From Clostridiales bacterium (GTDB lineage Bacteria; Bacillota; Clostridia; Oscillospirales; Oscillospiraceae): a stretch of 49,769 bases of DNA. The DNA is taken from assembly GCA_022786995.1 (NCBI GenBank), contig JALFUW010000101.1, positions 1 to 49,769 of the forward strand. Reading direction: 5' to 3'. Under the pieces are notes generated by a model that searched no databases, was not told the origin of the DNA, and saw nothing but the letters and a program-made list of their open reading frames with translations. Shown here piece after piece: positions 7,574 through 15,546 of this stretch; the stretch's first letter is position 1; every line of letters begins with the position of its first letter. The position numbers and the translations under genes were made by a program.

Positions 7574-8212
7574 ATGGCACGAACCAACAACTATTTATTG
7601 CAGGCGGCTCAGGCAAAGCGGTATTTTCTGACCTACGATCAGGAAGCACTGATTCGGAAGCTGCAGCTTCCATATGACGAGGATTTTCTGTATCCCGTTC
7701 TCTTTTCCCGGCGGTATCGGCTTTCCAGGACAACCGGCGACCTGGAGCGGGAGGAAGCAGGAATCTGGCAGGATGCCAATACCTTCGAGGAGGTCATGAC
7801 CCTGCTGGATTTTGTCTGTGACAGCCGGGAGGATCGGTTTGTCAGCGGACGATTTAAGAACATGACGGATTTCGGCCATGCCTTTCACCAGAATCTGCTG
7901 GAGGAGCGGGATCCCAACGCGGAATTGTTCCAGTCCCGGGCGGAGGACTTCCGAAAGGCCTGCGCGGCCCTTGGCGGCAAACCCCTGTCCACTGGGGACA
8001 TTGCCTATTCCGTTGAGGTTTTCGACGGCCTGCCGCTGCTGGTGCAGTTGTGGTTTGGGGACGAGGAATTCCCCGCCAGCCTGCGGTTTTTGTGGGACGA
8101 AAACGCTCTGATGTATCTGAAATACGAAACCATGTACTATGCCCGGAATCTGCTGCTGGAGCGGCTGAAGGCGGAAATGGAGGAAGCAAATGGGACGCGA
8201 ATTGAAGGATAA
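7574..8212 (+). CDS. DUF3786-like conserved protein
   Basis: The 212-residue soluble protein has no signal or membrane segment. It resembles DUF3786 proteins of anaerobes: a conserved front half with DEDFLYPVLFSRRYRLSRTTG, then a second half with GLPLLVQLWFGDEEFPASLRF and a C-terminal YYARNLLLERL helix. No catalytic motif is evident and the family's role is unknown. Start is the ATG at 7574 rather than upstream frames that read through the palindromic repeat. It overlaps the next gene by 23 bases, so translation is probably coupled. Confidence 0.75.
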   Translation: MARTNNYLLQAAQAKRYFLTYDQEALIRKLQLPYDEDFLYPVLFSRRYRLSRTTGDLEREEAGIWQDANTFEEVMTLLDFVCDSREDRFVSGRFKNMTDFGHAFHQNLLEERDPNAELFQSRAEDFRKACAALGGKPLSTGDIAYSVEVFDGLPLLVQLWFGDEEFPASLRFLWDENALMYLKYETMYYARNLLLERLKAEMEEANGTRIEG

Positions 8213-8996
8213 CCGATTTTACAAAAATAAGACCACGCTGACCGTCTATCTGGTGCTGCGAGGCCTGATCATCTTCATCCTCATCCGGGCGGTGCTGCGG
8301 CGGGAATATCAGAGCGTGTTTCTGTGCGCTCTGTCACTGGTGCTGCTGATCATGCCCAGCATCATCTCCCGGAAGCTGAAAATCGTGCTGCCCAGTACGC
8401 TGGAAATCGTGATTCTGCTGTTCATTTTCGCGGCGGAAATCTTAGGGGAACTGAACAGCTTCTATGTCCGGGTACCCCACTGGGACACCATGCTGCACAC
8501 CATCAACGGCTTCCTCTGCGCCGCCATCGGTTTCGCCCTGGTGGATATGATGAACCGCAACGACCGCTTCACCTTCCAGCTGTCGCCGTTGTATCTGGCC
8601 ATTGTCTCCTTCTGCTTTTCCATGACGGTGGGGGTGCTGTGGGAGTTCTTTGAATTCAGCGGAGATTACTTTCTGGGCATGGACATGCAGAAGGACACCA
8701 TTGTCCATGCAATTCATTCGGTGAACATGGATCCCACCCTGACCAACACCGTGGTTCACGTCCGGGACATTGCCGACGTGATCCTGGTGCACTCCGACGG
8801 AAGCCAGCAGGCGCTTGGCCTTGGGGGCTATCTGGATATCGGCATCATCGACACCATGAAGGACCTGTTCGTGAACTTCATCGGCGCGGTGGTGTTCTCC
8901 TTCATCGGCTACTTCTATGTGAAGAAAAAGGGTCAGGGCAAGGTGGCCCATCGATTCATCCCCAAGGTGGAATTCCCGGAGGAACGGAAAGAATAA
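8190..8996 (+). CDS. Polytopic membrane protein, YjdF/DUF2238-like
   Basis: This 268-residue protein has about six hydrophobic segments (for example YLVLRGLIIFILI, VFLCALSLVLLIM, TLEIVILLFIFAAEIL, LAIVSFCFSMTVGVLWEFF and FVNFIGAVVFSFIGYFYV). It carries the blocks HWDTMLHTINGFL and GVLWEFFEFSGD, with histidine and glutamate within or near membrane helices, as in YjdF/DUF2238-type proteins. Function is unknown. The start overlaps the DUF3786 gene by 23 bases, and a perfect terminator follows directly, so the two form a bicistronic unit. The tail is basic and cytoplasmic. Confidence 0.75.
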   Translation: MGRELKDNRFYKNKTTLTVYLVLRGLIIFILIRAVLRREYQSVFLCALSLVLLIMPSIISRKLKIVLPSTLEIVILLFIFAAEILGELNSFYVRVPHWDTMLHTINGFLCAAIGFALVDMMNRNDRFTFQLSPLYLAIVSFCFSMTVGVLWEFFEFSGDYFLGMDMQKDTIVHAIHSVNMDPTLTNTVVHVRDIADVILVHSDGSQQALGLGGYLDIGIIDTMKDLFVNFIGAVVFSFIGYFYVKKKGQGKVAHRFIPKVEFPEERKE

Positions 8997-9000
8997 CGCA

Positions 9001-9027
9001 GCACCCCTTCCGATGCGGAAGGGGTGC
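9001..9027. terminator. Terminator hairpin after the membrane-protein gene
   Basis: Perfect 12-bp stem GCACCCCTTCCG/CGGAAGGGGTGC with a 3-nt loop, four bases after the stop codon. The T run is poor, but position and stability support termination. Confidence 0.7.
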
Positions 9028-9060
9028 ATTGCTTGACTTTCCCTCTGCGGGAGCCAGGGT

Positions 9061-9426
9061 TTACAGCTTGCCGAAGGCAATTTCGGAATGGCCTTCCTTC
9101 AGGAAGTCCAGCAGAGCGGCGGCTTTCTTCTCCATGTCGTCGCCGATGTACAGCTCCAGCTCCGTGCCGTCCTTCAGAATCAGCACCAGCTTTTCCATGA
9201 TGAAGCTGTTGCCGCCGCAGCAGAGCTTGCCGTAGACCGGCTCCACCCGGCGGAAAATCCGCTGCACCTCGGCCAGGGAAACGACGTACCAGTGCAGGCC
9301 GGAGCGCCAGAAAATGCTGTCCTGACTGGGCCGCACCCAGCCGTAATCCTTCCCACCGGCAAATTCCGCATCCAAAGCGGGGTTTGCCTTCTTTTTGTAG
9401 ACATAAGGTTTCAGGTTGACTGTCAT
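9061..9426 (-). CDS. Conserved-hypothetical protein, 121 residues
   Basis: The product begins MTVNLKPYVYKKK and has alternating beta-strand patterns (WYVVSLAEVQRIFRRV, MEKLVLILKDGTELELYIGD) ending in a helix. This suggests a small PH-like or beta-sandwich domain; I do not recognise the family. There is no signal peptide or membrane segment. It is last in a minus-strand run after the amylase and the small cysteine protein, about 106 bases beyond the latter. AGGAGGG lies upstream of the ATG, supporting the start. Coding quality is good. Confidence 0.7.
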   Translation of the reverse strand: MTVNLKPYVYKKKANPALDAEFAGGKDYGWVRPSQDSIFWRSGLHWYVVSLAEVQRIFRRVEPVYGKLCCGGNSFIMEKLVLILKDGTELELYIGDDMEKKAAALLDFLKEGHSEIAFGKL

Positions 9427-9532
9427 AGGAATCCCTCCTGTATTTTTGATATGGGCTGCGCTGTGGGTATTATTTTGACGGAGCTGCCCGGGATATGGAT
9501 ACCCTTCGGCCCGGCGCTCCGCTAAAATTTCC

Positions 9533-9715
9533 TTAGATCGATTCCGGCCCGGTCAGCTCGGAGATTTCTTTCGCGATGAGGCAGCTGCTCTGATAGACAC
9601 AGTTTCCGTAGCAGCAGTCCACCTCGGAAAGATCCCCATTCTCTACGATGACCTCCACCATCCGGGAAGCGTCCAGCTGGCGGCAGTAGCCGGAGATGAA
9701 TTTTTCCTGTTCCAT
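9533..9715 (-). CDS. Small cysteine-cluster protein, 60 residues
   Basis: The acidic 60-residue product contains the cluster CCYGNCVYQSSC around residues 34-45, which could bind a metal or form disulfides. It starts exactly after the amylase stop (TAAATG), so the two are translationally linked. I do not recognise a family; function is unknown. Confidence 0.7.
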   Translation of the reverse strand: MEQEKFISGYCRQLDASRMVEVIVENGDLSEVDCCYGNCVYQSSCLIAKEISELTGPESI

Positions 9716-11563
9716 TTATTCGTCCTCCGTGATGCAGTAGCCTCTGGGGCCCAGCGTCAGCCAGTCCGGGGCCACGATCTGTAAGCTGTAGCCAGCCACC
9801 AGCTTGTTCGCGGGAATCTGCCAGGGGTCGGCGTCCCGGTTGCAGTAGACCCGGTAGGTGCGGCCTTCATAGCTTCTGGTGAAGCCCACATGCCGGTCAC
9901 CGGCCTGGAAGAACTGAATGTCGCCATAGCGGAAAGCGGGGTGCTCCCGGCGCAGGCGGCCCAGCCGCTTGAAATGCTCCACGAATTCCATATTTTCATA
10001 GCCCCAGGGGTAGGTGCGGCGGTTGAAGGGATCCTTGCCGCCCTCCATACCCGCCTCGTCGCCGTAGTACAGACTGGGGCTGCCGGGGAGGGTGTATTGG
10101 AGGAACGAAGCCATCAGCAGACGGTCGTAGGCAATGTCAAACTGGTGGCGGCTCAGGCGGCGCTTGGACATCTCCTCCCGGGTGCCGTTAAAATCATCCA
10201 CCAGCACGGTAAGAATCCGGGGGGTGTCGTGGGTGCCCAGCAGGTTCATGTTGCACTGCACCACCTCCGGCGGGTAGTTCTCCACGATGGCCATGACCGC
10301 TTCCTTCAGCCCCTGCCCGCCGTCCCGGCCCCGGACGTAGTCGATGATGGCGGTGCGGAAGGGATAGTTCATGACGCTGTCCAGCTCCCCGGCGGTAAAG
10401 TAGCTGCGGCGGCGTCCGTAGGCGATTTTGGTGGAAGCGTCCTCCCACACCTCGCCCAGCAGCAGGGCGTCGGGCTTGATGCCCTTGATGCGCCTGCGCA
10501 GCATCCCGATAAATTCGTCGGGCAGCTCATCGGCCACGTCCAGCCGGAAGCCGTCGGCGCCCAGCTTCAGCCAGTGCGCCACCACGCTGTCCTCGTCCTC
10601 AATGATATAGTTGATAAATGCCGGATCCATTTTGTTCACCGTGGGCAGGGTGTCAAAATTCCACCAGGAATTGTAGGAATCGGGCCAGTTGTAGAAGGTG
10701 TACCAGCTATAGTAGGGGGATTCGGTGGAATTGTAGGCTCCCACGCTGTCAAACTGGCCCTCCCGGTTAAAGTAGGGGCTGTTGGAGCCGGTGTGAGAGT
10801 ACACCCCATCCAGGATAACCCGGATGCCCCGGCTGTGGGCCTGACGGCACAGTTCGGCAAAGTCTTCCTCCGTACCCAGCAGCGGGTCGGGGGTCTTGTA
10901 GTCGCCGGTGTCGTAGCGGTGGCTGGAAAAGCTCTTGGAAATGGGGTTCAGGTAAATGAGATTCACGCCGAGACTGGCGATGTAGTCCAGTTTTTCGGTA
11001 ATGCCCTTAAAATTTCCGCCGTAAAAGTCGTTGTTCAGCACTTTTCCATCCGCTGTGGGCTTCCATTCCACCTCCTCGCCCCAGGTTCTGTGAAGGGTGT
11101 AGGGGGTCAGCTTCCCGGTGGGGTCGCAGTTTCCCGCCTTGTAGAAGCGGTCAGGGAAGATCTGATAGATGGTGGCGCCTTTTGCCCAGTCCGGGGTGTG
11201 GAAATCCGCCGGGACGCAGCTGACCTGCCACAGAGAGCCATCCTCCATGTTGGTGTCGTCTCCCTGCTTGAACAGCCGGAAGCCACCGTCGGGCTTGTGG
11301 ACGTGGAAATAGTAGAAGTACAGCCCGGTATGGGGAATGGAGAAGTCACCACCCCAGACTTCGTAGGCACCCTTGACGGACTGCTTTTCCAGCGGGATGT
11401 CCTGAGCGCCGGTCTTGCCGTCCTCGTATTTGAGCAGCAGCGTCACGGCGGTGGTACCCACGGCGCAGGGAATATGGATATGCACGGTGCACACCTGCCC
11501 GGGGGTCAGGGTGCCGAAGGGGGTCTTATACTGGGGAAGCTTGCTGTCGTATAGAATTCTCAT
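9716..11563 (-). CDS. GH13 alpha-amylase-family glycoside hydrolase
   Basis: The 615-residue enzyme has no signal peptide, so it acts inside the cell. An N-terminal beta-sandwich of about 120 residues, as in neopullulanase/cyclomaltodextrinase types, is followed by the catalytic barrel. GH13 regions are complete: DGVYSHTG at 252-259, GFRLDVADE with nucleophile D342, GEVWED with acid E371, and GTHDTPR with D446. The likely task is hydrolysis of maltodextrins or cyclodextrins taken up from the gut. Exact specificity cannot be read. AAGGAGA precedes the ATG, and TATAAT (complement of 11598-11603) lies 35 bases upstream. The small cysteine gene directly follows. Confidence 0.93.
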   Translation of the reverse strand: MRILYDSKLPQYKTPFGTLTPGQVCTVHIHIPCAVGTTAVTLLLKYEDGKTGAQDIPLEKQSVKGAYEVWGGDFSIPHTGLYFYYFHVHKPDGGFRLFKQGDDTNMEDGSLWQVSCVPADFHTPDWAKGATIYQIFPDRFYKAGNCDPTGKLTPYTLHRTWGEEVEWKPTADGKVLNNDFYGGNFKGITEKLDYIASLGVNLIYLNPISKSFSSHRYDTGDYKTPDPLLGTEEDFAELCRQAHSRGIRVILDGVYSHTGSNSPYFNREGQFDSVGAYNSTESPYYSWYTFYNWPDSYNSWWNFDTLPTVNKMDPAFINYIIEDEDSVVAHWLKLGADGFRLDVADELPDEFIGMLRRRIKGIKPDALLLGEVWEDASTKIAYGRRRSYFTAGELDSVMNYPFRTAIIDYVRGRDGGQGLKEAVMAIVENYPPEVVQCNMNLLGTHDTPRILTVLVDDFNGTREEMSKRRLSRHQFDIAYDRLLMASFLQYTLPGSPSLYYGDEAGMEGGKDPFNRRTYPWGYENMEFVEHFKRLGRLRREHPAFRYGDIQFFQAGDRHVGFTRSYEGRTYRVYCNRDADPWQIPANKLVAGYSLQIVAPDWLTLGPRGYCITEDE

Positions 11564-11682
11564 GGCAGTCTCCTTGATGTGTCACGTTACGCAGAATATT
11601 ATAGCCTATTTCCCGGCAAAAGAAAAGAGGAAGTTTCCTTTCGTTTCGCGCAATATGCCGAAGCGCAAGACCGGCGACATAC

Positions 11683-11712
11683 TTGACGAGGCCGAAGAAG
11701 GTCGGCTATAAT
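11683..11712 (+). promoter_or_regulatory. Promoter of the YgjV-like gene
   Basis: TTGACG at 11683-11688 and TATAAT at 11707-11712 with an 18-base spacer, 31 bases before the start codon. Confidence 0.75.
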
Positions 11713-11742
11713 GGAATCATCCCAGAAATGGAGAAAAGGAAT

Positions 11743-12255
11743 ATGTTCGTTCAAATCATCGGGCTGATCGGCACGGCCCTGTTTTTTCTGTCCTATCAGT
11801 GCAAAAGCAATCAGAATCTCTTCCGGGTGCAGCTGCTGTCCTATGTCTGCTATACCACCCATCTGCTGCTGTTGGGGGCGGTGACCGGCGGCATCAGCTA
11901 TGTGCTCAATACCATCCGCTCCTTCTGCCTTGGAAGCAAATGGCGGTTTGGCCGCAGCTGGGCCATGTGCTGGATGATCTGCACGCTGCAAATCGTCACC
12001 CTGCTTGTGACCTGGTCGGGGTGGATTTCCATTCTGCCCGTGGCGGCGAATATCGCGGCCACCATCGGCGGCTATACTCACAACGCCCGGAAAATCCGGG
12101 TGGCGGGCATGTTTATCAATTCTCCCCTGTGGATTATTTATGACATCATGGTTGGCTCCTGGGCGGGAATTCTGGATGAAGTCGTCACGGAAGCCTCCAT
12201 GATCATTTCAATTATTCGCTACGGCTGGAAGGCCCTTGACCGGGTGGAGGACTGA
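11743..12255 (+). CDS. YgjV-family inner-membrane protein
   Basis: The 170-residue protein is almost entirely hydrophobic, with five to six membrane helices. It starts IIGLIGTALFFLSYQCKSNQ and contains LLLLGAVTGGISYVLNTIRS and AANIAATIGGYTHNARKIR, matching the YgjV family of bacterial inner-membrane proteins. Family function is unknown. Start is the ATG at 11743, preceded by GAGAAAAGGA; the frame is open further upstream, but that region is the promoter. It is divergent from the amylase gene. No partner gene follows on the same transcript with certainty. Confidence 0.85.
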   Translation: MFVQIIGLIGTALFFLSYQCKSNQNLFRVQLLSYVCYTTHLLLLGAVTGGISYVLNTIRSFCLGSKWRFGRSWAMCWMICTLQIVTLLVTWSGWISILPVAANIAATIGGYTHNARKIRVAGMFINSPLWIIYDIMVGSWAGILDEVVTEASMIISIIRYGWKALDRVED

Positions 12256-12353
12256 TTAGGGCAACACGGCCCGGATTTACGTCAACCGGCGGCGGTTACC
12301 AATCTGAGTCGGCGGGAACAGTAAAAGACTACCCATTTTTCCTTTCTGGCGGG

Positions 12354-12383
12354 TAGTGACCGGGCCGGATTTCTGTGCTATTA
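12354..12383 (+). promoter_or_regulatory. Candidate promoter of the glycine-rich exoprotein
   Basis: GTGACC near 12354 and TATTAT near 12378 are spaced about 17 bases apart, about 55 bases before the gene. A CTACCC/GGGTAG dyad lies just upstream. The -35 match is moderate. Confidence 0.35.
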
Positions 12384-12439
12384 TAGTAGCGTGGATTATT
12401 TTACCATATCCCGACGCAAGGCAAGAAAGGAGACCCATT

Positions 12440-14689
12440 ATGAAAATGAGAAGATTGTGTGCGTACATCATGGCGCTGCTGCTGGCAGCCAGTATGCCGC
12501 TGACGGCTTTTGCCGTGGAGGCGGATGTCAGCCAGGGCAATGTGGCTATCAATGACACCTCTGTTTCGCATACCAAGGACGGCACAGAACGAACGGATCC
12601 TCACGAAGGCAAAGTGACGGTGATCCAAAGCAATCCGAGCACTCCCACAAACCACAACGTTTCCGTCAATACTTCCTCTGGTTCTTCCGTGAATGTCACG
12701 TTGAAGGATGTGAACATTGATGTCTCCGGAAACAGCGACAAAGCCGCCGTGGAAGTCACTGGCAGCGGTAACGTGACCATCGAGCTGGATGGAACCAGCA
12801 CCGTCAAGAGCGGTGATAACCACGCCGGTGTGGAGAAGAGCAACAGCGGCAATCTCACCATCACCGGCGATAACGAAACTGCCGACAGTCTGACCGCCAC
12901 CGGCGGCAAAGGCGGCGCGGGCATCGGCGGCGGTAAAGGAAGCAATGGCAGTGACATTACCATCAGCGGCGGCACGGTGAATGCCAACGGCGGTGAGAAT
13001 GCCGCGGGCATTGGCGGCGGCGCCAAAACTGATGCTAATGGTGGCGGTAACGGCAGCAAGATCACCATTTCCGGCGGCACAGTCACAGCCAACGGCGGAT
13101 ACAGCGGCGCGGGTATCGGCGGCGCACAAGGCGGCACCGGCAGCAATATCACCATCAGCGACGGCACAGTAAATGCCAACGGCGGTGAAGGCGGCGCGGG
13201 CATCGGCGGCGGCGGAAATGGTGAAGGCCGCGATATCGCCATCAGCAGCACGGTAAATGCCAAGGGTGGCACCGATGCCGCGGGCATCGGCGGCGGCACA
13301 CACGGCAATGGCAGTAACATCACCATTTCCGGCGGCACAGTAAATGCCACCGGCGGTGATGCACCGCTGAATGATGACGGAAGCACAGGACAAGGCGGCG
13401 GCGCGGGTATCGGCGGCGGCGCTTATGGTTCCGGCGACAACATCACCGTCAAATTCAATGCGCAAGTGACGGCAGAGGGCAAGGGCAACGCTGCCAATAT
13501 CGGTAATGGCACCTCCGAAAAGGCCACGGAAAAGCAGAAGGACAAGGTGGATCTCAGCGGTCTGTCTTCATTCGGCAAAGTCAACGGCGTCTCCGGCGGC
13601 GACGGCGGCTTCCACGCTAGCGACGGCAGCAGCAGCGTCCCCCTCACTGTTGGGAATAAGGCGACTGGCAAAGCGGGACTTATGGTATCCGATAATAACG
13701 GCAATGATCTGTCCAATGCGCTCTGGCTGGAGGAGGAAGGCACGTTGAAAGTCACCGCTCCGGCGGATAACGTCCTGGTCACTGGCAACAAGGCTGATCT
13801 TCTACAGCTGAAAGAGGATGGCGTCAAAAAAATCAACCTGCAAACAAACCGCGTAAACGTCAGCGTCACCAATGAGCTTCTGCAGAAAATCACTGGCACC
13901 GGCGGCGGCTTCCAGCTGGCCGCGGACGACACGACCGTCAGCCTTTCCTCCACCGCTGGGAATAACCAGAAGAACCCCGGTCTGAAGCTGACCGCCAACC
14001 AACAGCCGGAAAAGGCCAAATTGCAGGTCGATTTTCGTTCGGAAGAATCCAAGGAGGGTGCCGAGGACGTCCGTGAATCCCTCAAGAAAACGCTGAAGGT
14101 GAGTACCAACGCCCCCGAGGCCACCCTTTCCTACGATCGAAAATTCCTCAATGCCCTGATGAATTCGGAGTTCGGCAAACTCGCCCTTGCCGTGGGAAAT
14201 CTCCTTGCCACTATGGAAACCCAGCTGGCGGCAATCACCGCCCAGAACGGCAGCGGTTCCATCAGCATCGACGACAACTCCGTCATTATGTACGACCTCG
14301 AATTCTCTGCGGCGGATTCCTCCGAAAACAATAAGCTGTCCGACATGGTGAACAGCATCCTATTACAAATTGATAAGCAGGCCCAGGGCGGCTCTGTGCT
14401 GGTCACAGAAGTCGATGCGAAAGCCGCCATGGCGTCAGCGTCTCTGAAAGTTCCCGGAAGCGCCCTTCAGTCTCTGATGGATCAAGGCATTGAGGAAACC
14501 GCCCTTTCTGTAAACGGCAAAACCACCAGCTTCAAAAACAGCAACCTGCTGAAACAGATCCAGGATTCCCGGCTGGGCAGCACAGCCACAGTAACCGACA
14601 AACATATAGCGAATGGCGAGGCAAAAACTTGGTCAGAAAAAGTTGACAAAGATGGGAATATGATCATCTCCGCGGACGATCTATTATAA
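12440..14689 (+). CDS. Secreted glycine-rich repeat protein, beta-helix / carbohydrate-binding-domain type
   Basis: The 749-residue protein starts with a clear signal peptide (MKMRRLCAYIMALLLAAS..., cleavage probably after AFA). After a Ser/Thr/Asn-rich region it carries about six units, roughly residues 150-360, that alternate NITISGGTVNANGG with GAGIGGG; a degenerate seventh reads AANIGNG. This pattern suits a right-handed parallel beta-helix and occurs in Cthe_2159-like carbohydrate-binding domain proteins. The last ~330 residues are a non-repetitive, Lys/Asp/Ser-rich domain without LPXTG or a membrane anchor, so attachment to the wall is not evident. Start at 12440 has AAAGGAG nine bases upstream. 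A strong terminator follows. It may adhere to or bind polysaccharide at the cell surface; this is inferred. Confidence 0.85.
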   Translation: MKMRRLCAYIMALLLAASMPLTAFAVEADVSQGNVAINDTSVSHTKDGTERTDPHEGKVTVIQSNPSTPTNHNVSVNTSSGSSVNVTLKDVNIDVSGNSDKAAVEVTGSGNVTIELDGTSTVKSGDNHAGVEKSNSGNLTITGDNETADSLTATGGKGGAGIGGGKGSNGSDITISGGTVNANGGENAAGIGGGAKTDANGGGNGSKITISGGTVTANGGYSGAGIGGAQGGTGSNITISDGTVNANGGEGGAGIGGGGNGEGRDIAISSTVNAKGGTDAAGIGGGTHGNGSNITISGGTVNATGGDAPLNDDGSTGQGGGAGIGGGAYGSGDNITVKFNAQVTAEGKGNAANIGNGTSEKATEKQKDKVDLSGLSSFGKVNGVSGGDGGFHASDGSSSVPLTVGNKATGKAGLMVSDNNGNDLSNALWLEEEGTLKVTAPADNVLVTGNKADLLQLKEDGVKKINLQTNRVNVSVTNELLQKITGTGGGFQLAADDTTVSLSSTAGNNQKNPGLKLTANQQPEKAKLQVDFRSEESKEGAEDVRESLKKTLKVSTNAPEATLSYDRKFLNALMNSEFGKLALAVGNLLATMETQLAAITAQNGSGSISIDDNSVIMYDLEFSAADSSENNKLSDMVNSILLQIDKQAQGGSVLVTEVDAKAAMASASLKVPGSALQSLMDQGIEETALSVNGKTTSFKNSNLLKQIQDSRLGSTATVTDKHIANGEAKTWSEKVDKDGNMIISADDLL
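12895..13515 (+). repeat. Tandem coding repeats (GAGIGGG units)
   Basis: About six imperfect 75-120-bp coding repeats inside the glycine-rich exoprotein, each encoding an ITISGGTV strand pair and an AGIGGG turn. The bases GGCGGC recur many times, so slippage and repeat-number variation are likely. Confidence 0.8.
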
Positions 14690-14758
14690 CCGAGCGCAAA
14701 GCGAATTGAACGCCTTTCCGGGCGTGACACCCGATCCCCGAACGGAATCAATCAAAAG

Positions 14759-14799
14759 CCCTCCCGATGGAACGAAAACCCTCCATCGGGAGGGTTTTT
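14759..14799 (+). terminator. Terminator of the glycine-rich protein gene
   Basis: Perfect 13-bp stem CCCTCCCGATGGA/TCCATCGGGAGGG with a 10-nt loop and TTTTT at 14795-14799. Confidence 0.9.
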
Positions 14800-14820
14800 C
14801 TGTTTTTGGACAATCAGCAC

Positions 14821-14849
14821 TTGACAAATCCCACCGGCTCGTGTATACT
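14821..14849 (+). promoter_or_regulatory. Promoter of tRNA-Val copy B
   Basis: TTGACA at 14821-14826, a 17-base spacer and TATACT at 14844-14849: a near-consensus sigma-A promoter with the same hexamers as copy A. Confidence 0.9.
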
Positions 14850-14865
14850 GATTGGGTAAATTTAC

Positions 14866-14942
14866 GGACGATTAGCTCAGCTGGCTAGAGCATCCGCTTG
14901 ACGTGCGGAAGGTCATAGGTTCGAGTCCTATATCGTCCACCA
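14866..14942 (+). tRNA. tRNA-Val (GAC), copy B
   Basis: Identical in all 77 bases to the tRNA at 3677-3753: complete cloverleaf, anticodon GAC, encoded CCA. Confidence 0.95.
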
Positions 14943-14953
14943 AAAAGGAGAAG

Positions 14954-14981
14954 CCATCCCTTTGGATGGTTTCTCTTTTTT
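14954..14981 (+). terminator. Terminator of tRNA-Val copy B
   Basis: Stem CCATCC/GGATGG with a 4-nt loop followed by a T-rich tract at 14970-14981. Confidence 0.8.
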
Positions 14982-15099
14982 ACTTGATATAGGACTCGAA
15001 CCCATCTGAATGTGACAGTCCTGTGGACTGTCACTCGGCGGCGGCTCGACGACGTCGACACCACTATCTAATCGAGTCCTATATCGTCCACCATACAGG

Positions 15100-15143
15100 A
15101 AAAATCCGAACTTGTTCCCGACAGGGAGTGCGTTCGGATTTTT
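15100..15143 (+). terminator. Second terminator after the tRNA-Val unit
   Basis: Arms AAAAATCCGAAC (15100-15111) and GTTCGGATTTTT (15132-15143) around a loop that contains TTCCC/GGGAG pairing, followed by further T residues. Confidence 0.75.
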
Positions 15144-15189
15144 TTGCAGCTGAATTTGCCCGGATGTGAACGCTGCTGGGCTTGGGCCG

Positions 15190-15503
15190 TTGACGTTTTG
15201 AATTGGGGCTACTTGACAGGCGCGGCAAACTGGTATATGCTGACCATGGTCACGGAGGTCTTCGGTGTCTCCGGCGGGTACGGCAATTTGAGCATTCAGC
15301 CGAAGCTGCTGGCGAGCCAGTTTGACGCTGACGGCAGGGCCTGCATAAATCTGCCCTTCGCCGGAAAGCTTCTGCGTATTTCCTTTGTCAACCGCACCCG
15401 GCACGAATACGGCAGCTATGGAATCTTTGCCGCATCCTGCGGGGGCAGCGCCGTTACAGACGGCGAATGCGTGGGCATTCCCCGTTTCATGCCGGAATCG
15501 TAA
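15190..15503 (+). pseudogene. GH94/GH36-type glycosidase, C-terminal fragment
   Basis: The frame reads YLTGAANWYMLTMVTEVFGV, then NLSIQPKLLASQFDADGRA and LPFAGKLLRISFVNRTR before the stop. This matches the end of large cellobiose-phosphorylase-like enzymes: last helices of the alpha/alpha barrel and the C-terminal beta domain. The whole catalytic part is missing. The fragment begins directly after the tRNA-Val unit and its terminator, so the break point lies at or near the recombination-prone 15072-15145 region. It sits 43 bases upstream of an intact GH94 gene and is not a likely source of functional protein. An annotation starting with TTG at 15144 would be spurious. Confidence 0.7.
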
Positions 15504-15546
15504 GATCTCCATGATTCATTACATCAAATAAGGAGGATTTCCCCCC

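Larger units (their letters stand above)
14866..15093 (+). repeat. 228-bp tRNA-Val duplication unit, copy B
   Basis: The unit has the same order as copy A: full tRNA, terminator, inverted T-arm end (GATATAGGACTCGAACC at about 14986-15002), hairpin with arms GACAGTCC/GGACTGTC, and a 22-nt direct copy of the tRNA 3' end at 15072-15093. It differs from copy A at about five positions, all but one clustered between 15050 and 15072. The two copies are in opposite orientation and enclose 11.1 kb. Confidence 0.85.

Noticed and set aside
9890..11554. Long plus-strand frame over the amylase gene
   Set aside because: Antisense shadow of a clear GH13 gene whose catalytic motifs are all on the minus strand.
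12401..13465. Long minus-strand frames over the glycine-rich repeats
   Set aside because: Artefacts of the GGCGGC-rich coding repeats; the signal peptide and good start are on the plus strand.
12895..13515. Regularly spaced repeats considered as a CRISPR array
   Set aside because: Repeats are in frame, imperfect and encode protein; there are no unique spacers and no cas genes.
14986..15093. A second, overlapping tRNA gene made from the inverted T-arm copy
   Set aside because: Only the T-arm and 3' acceptor half are present; no matching 5' acceptor, D-arm or anticodon arm could be folded.
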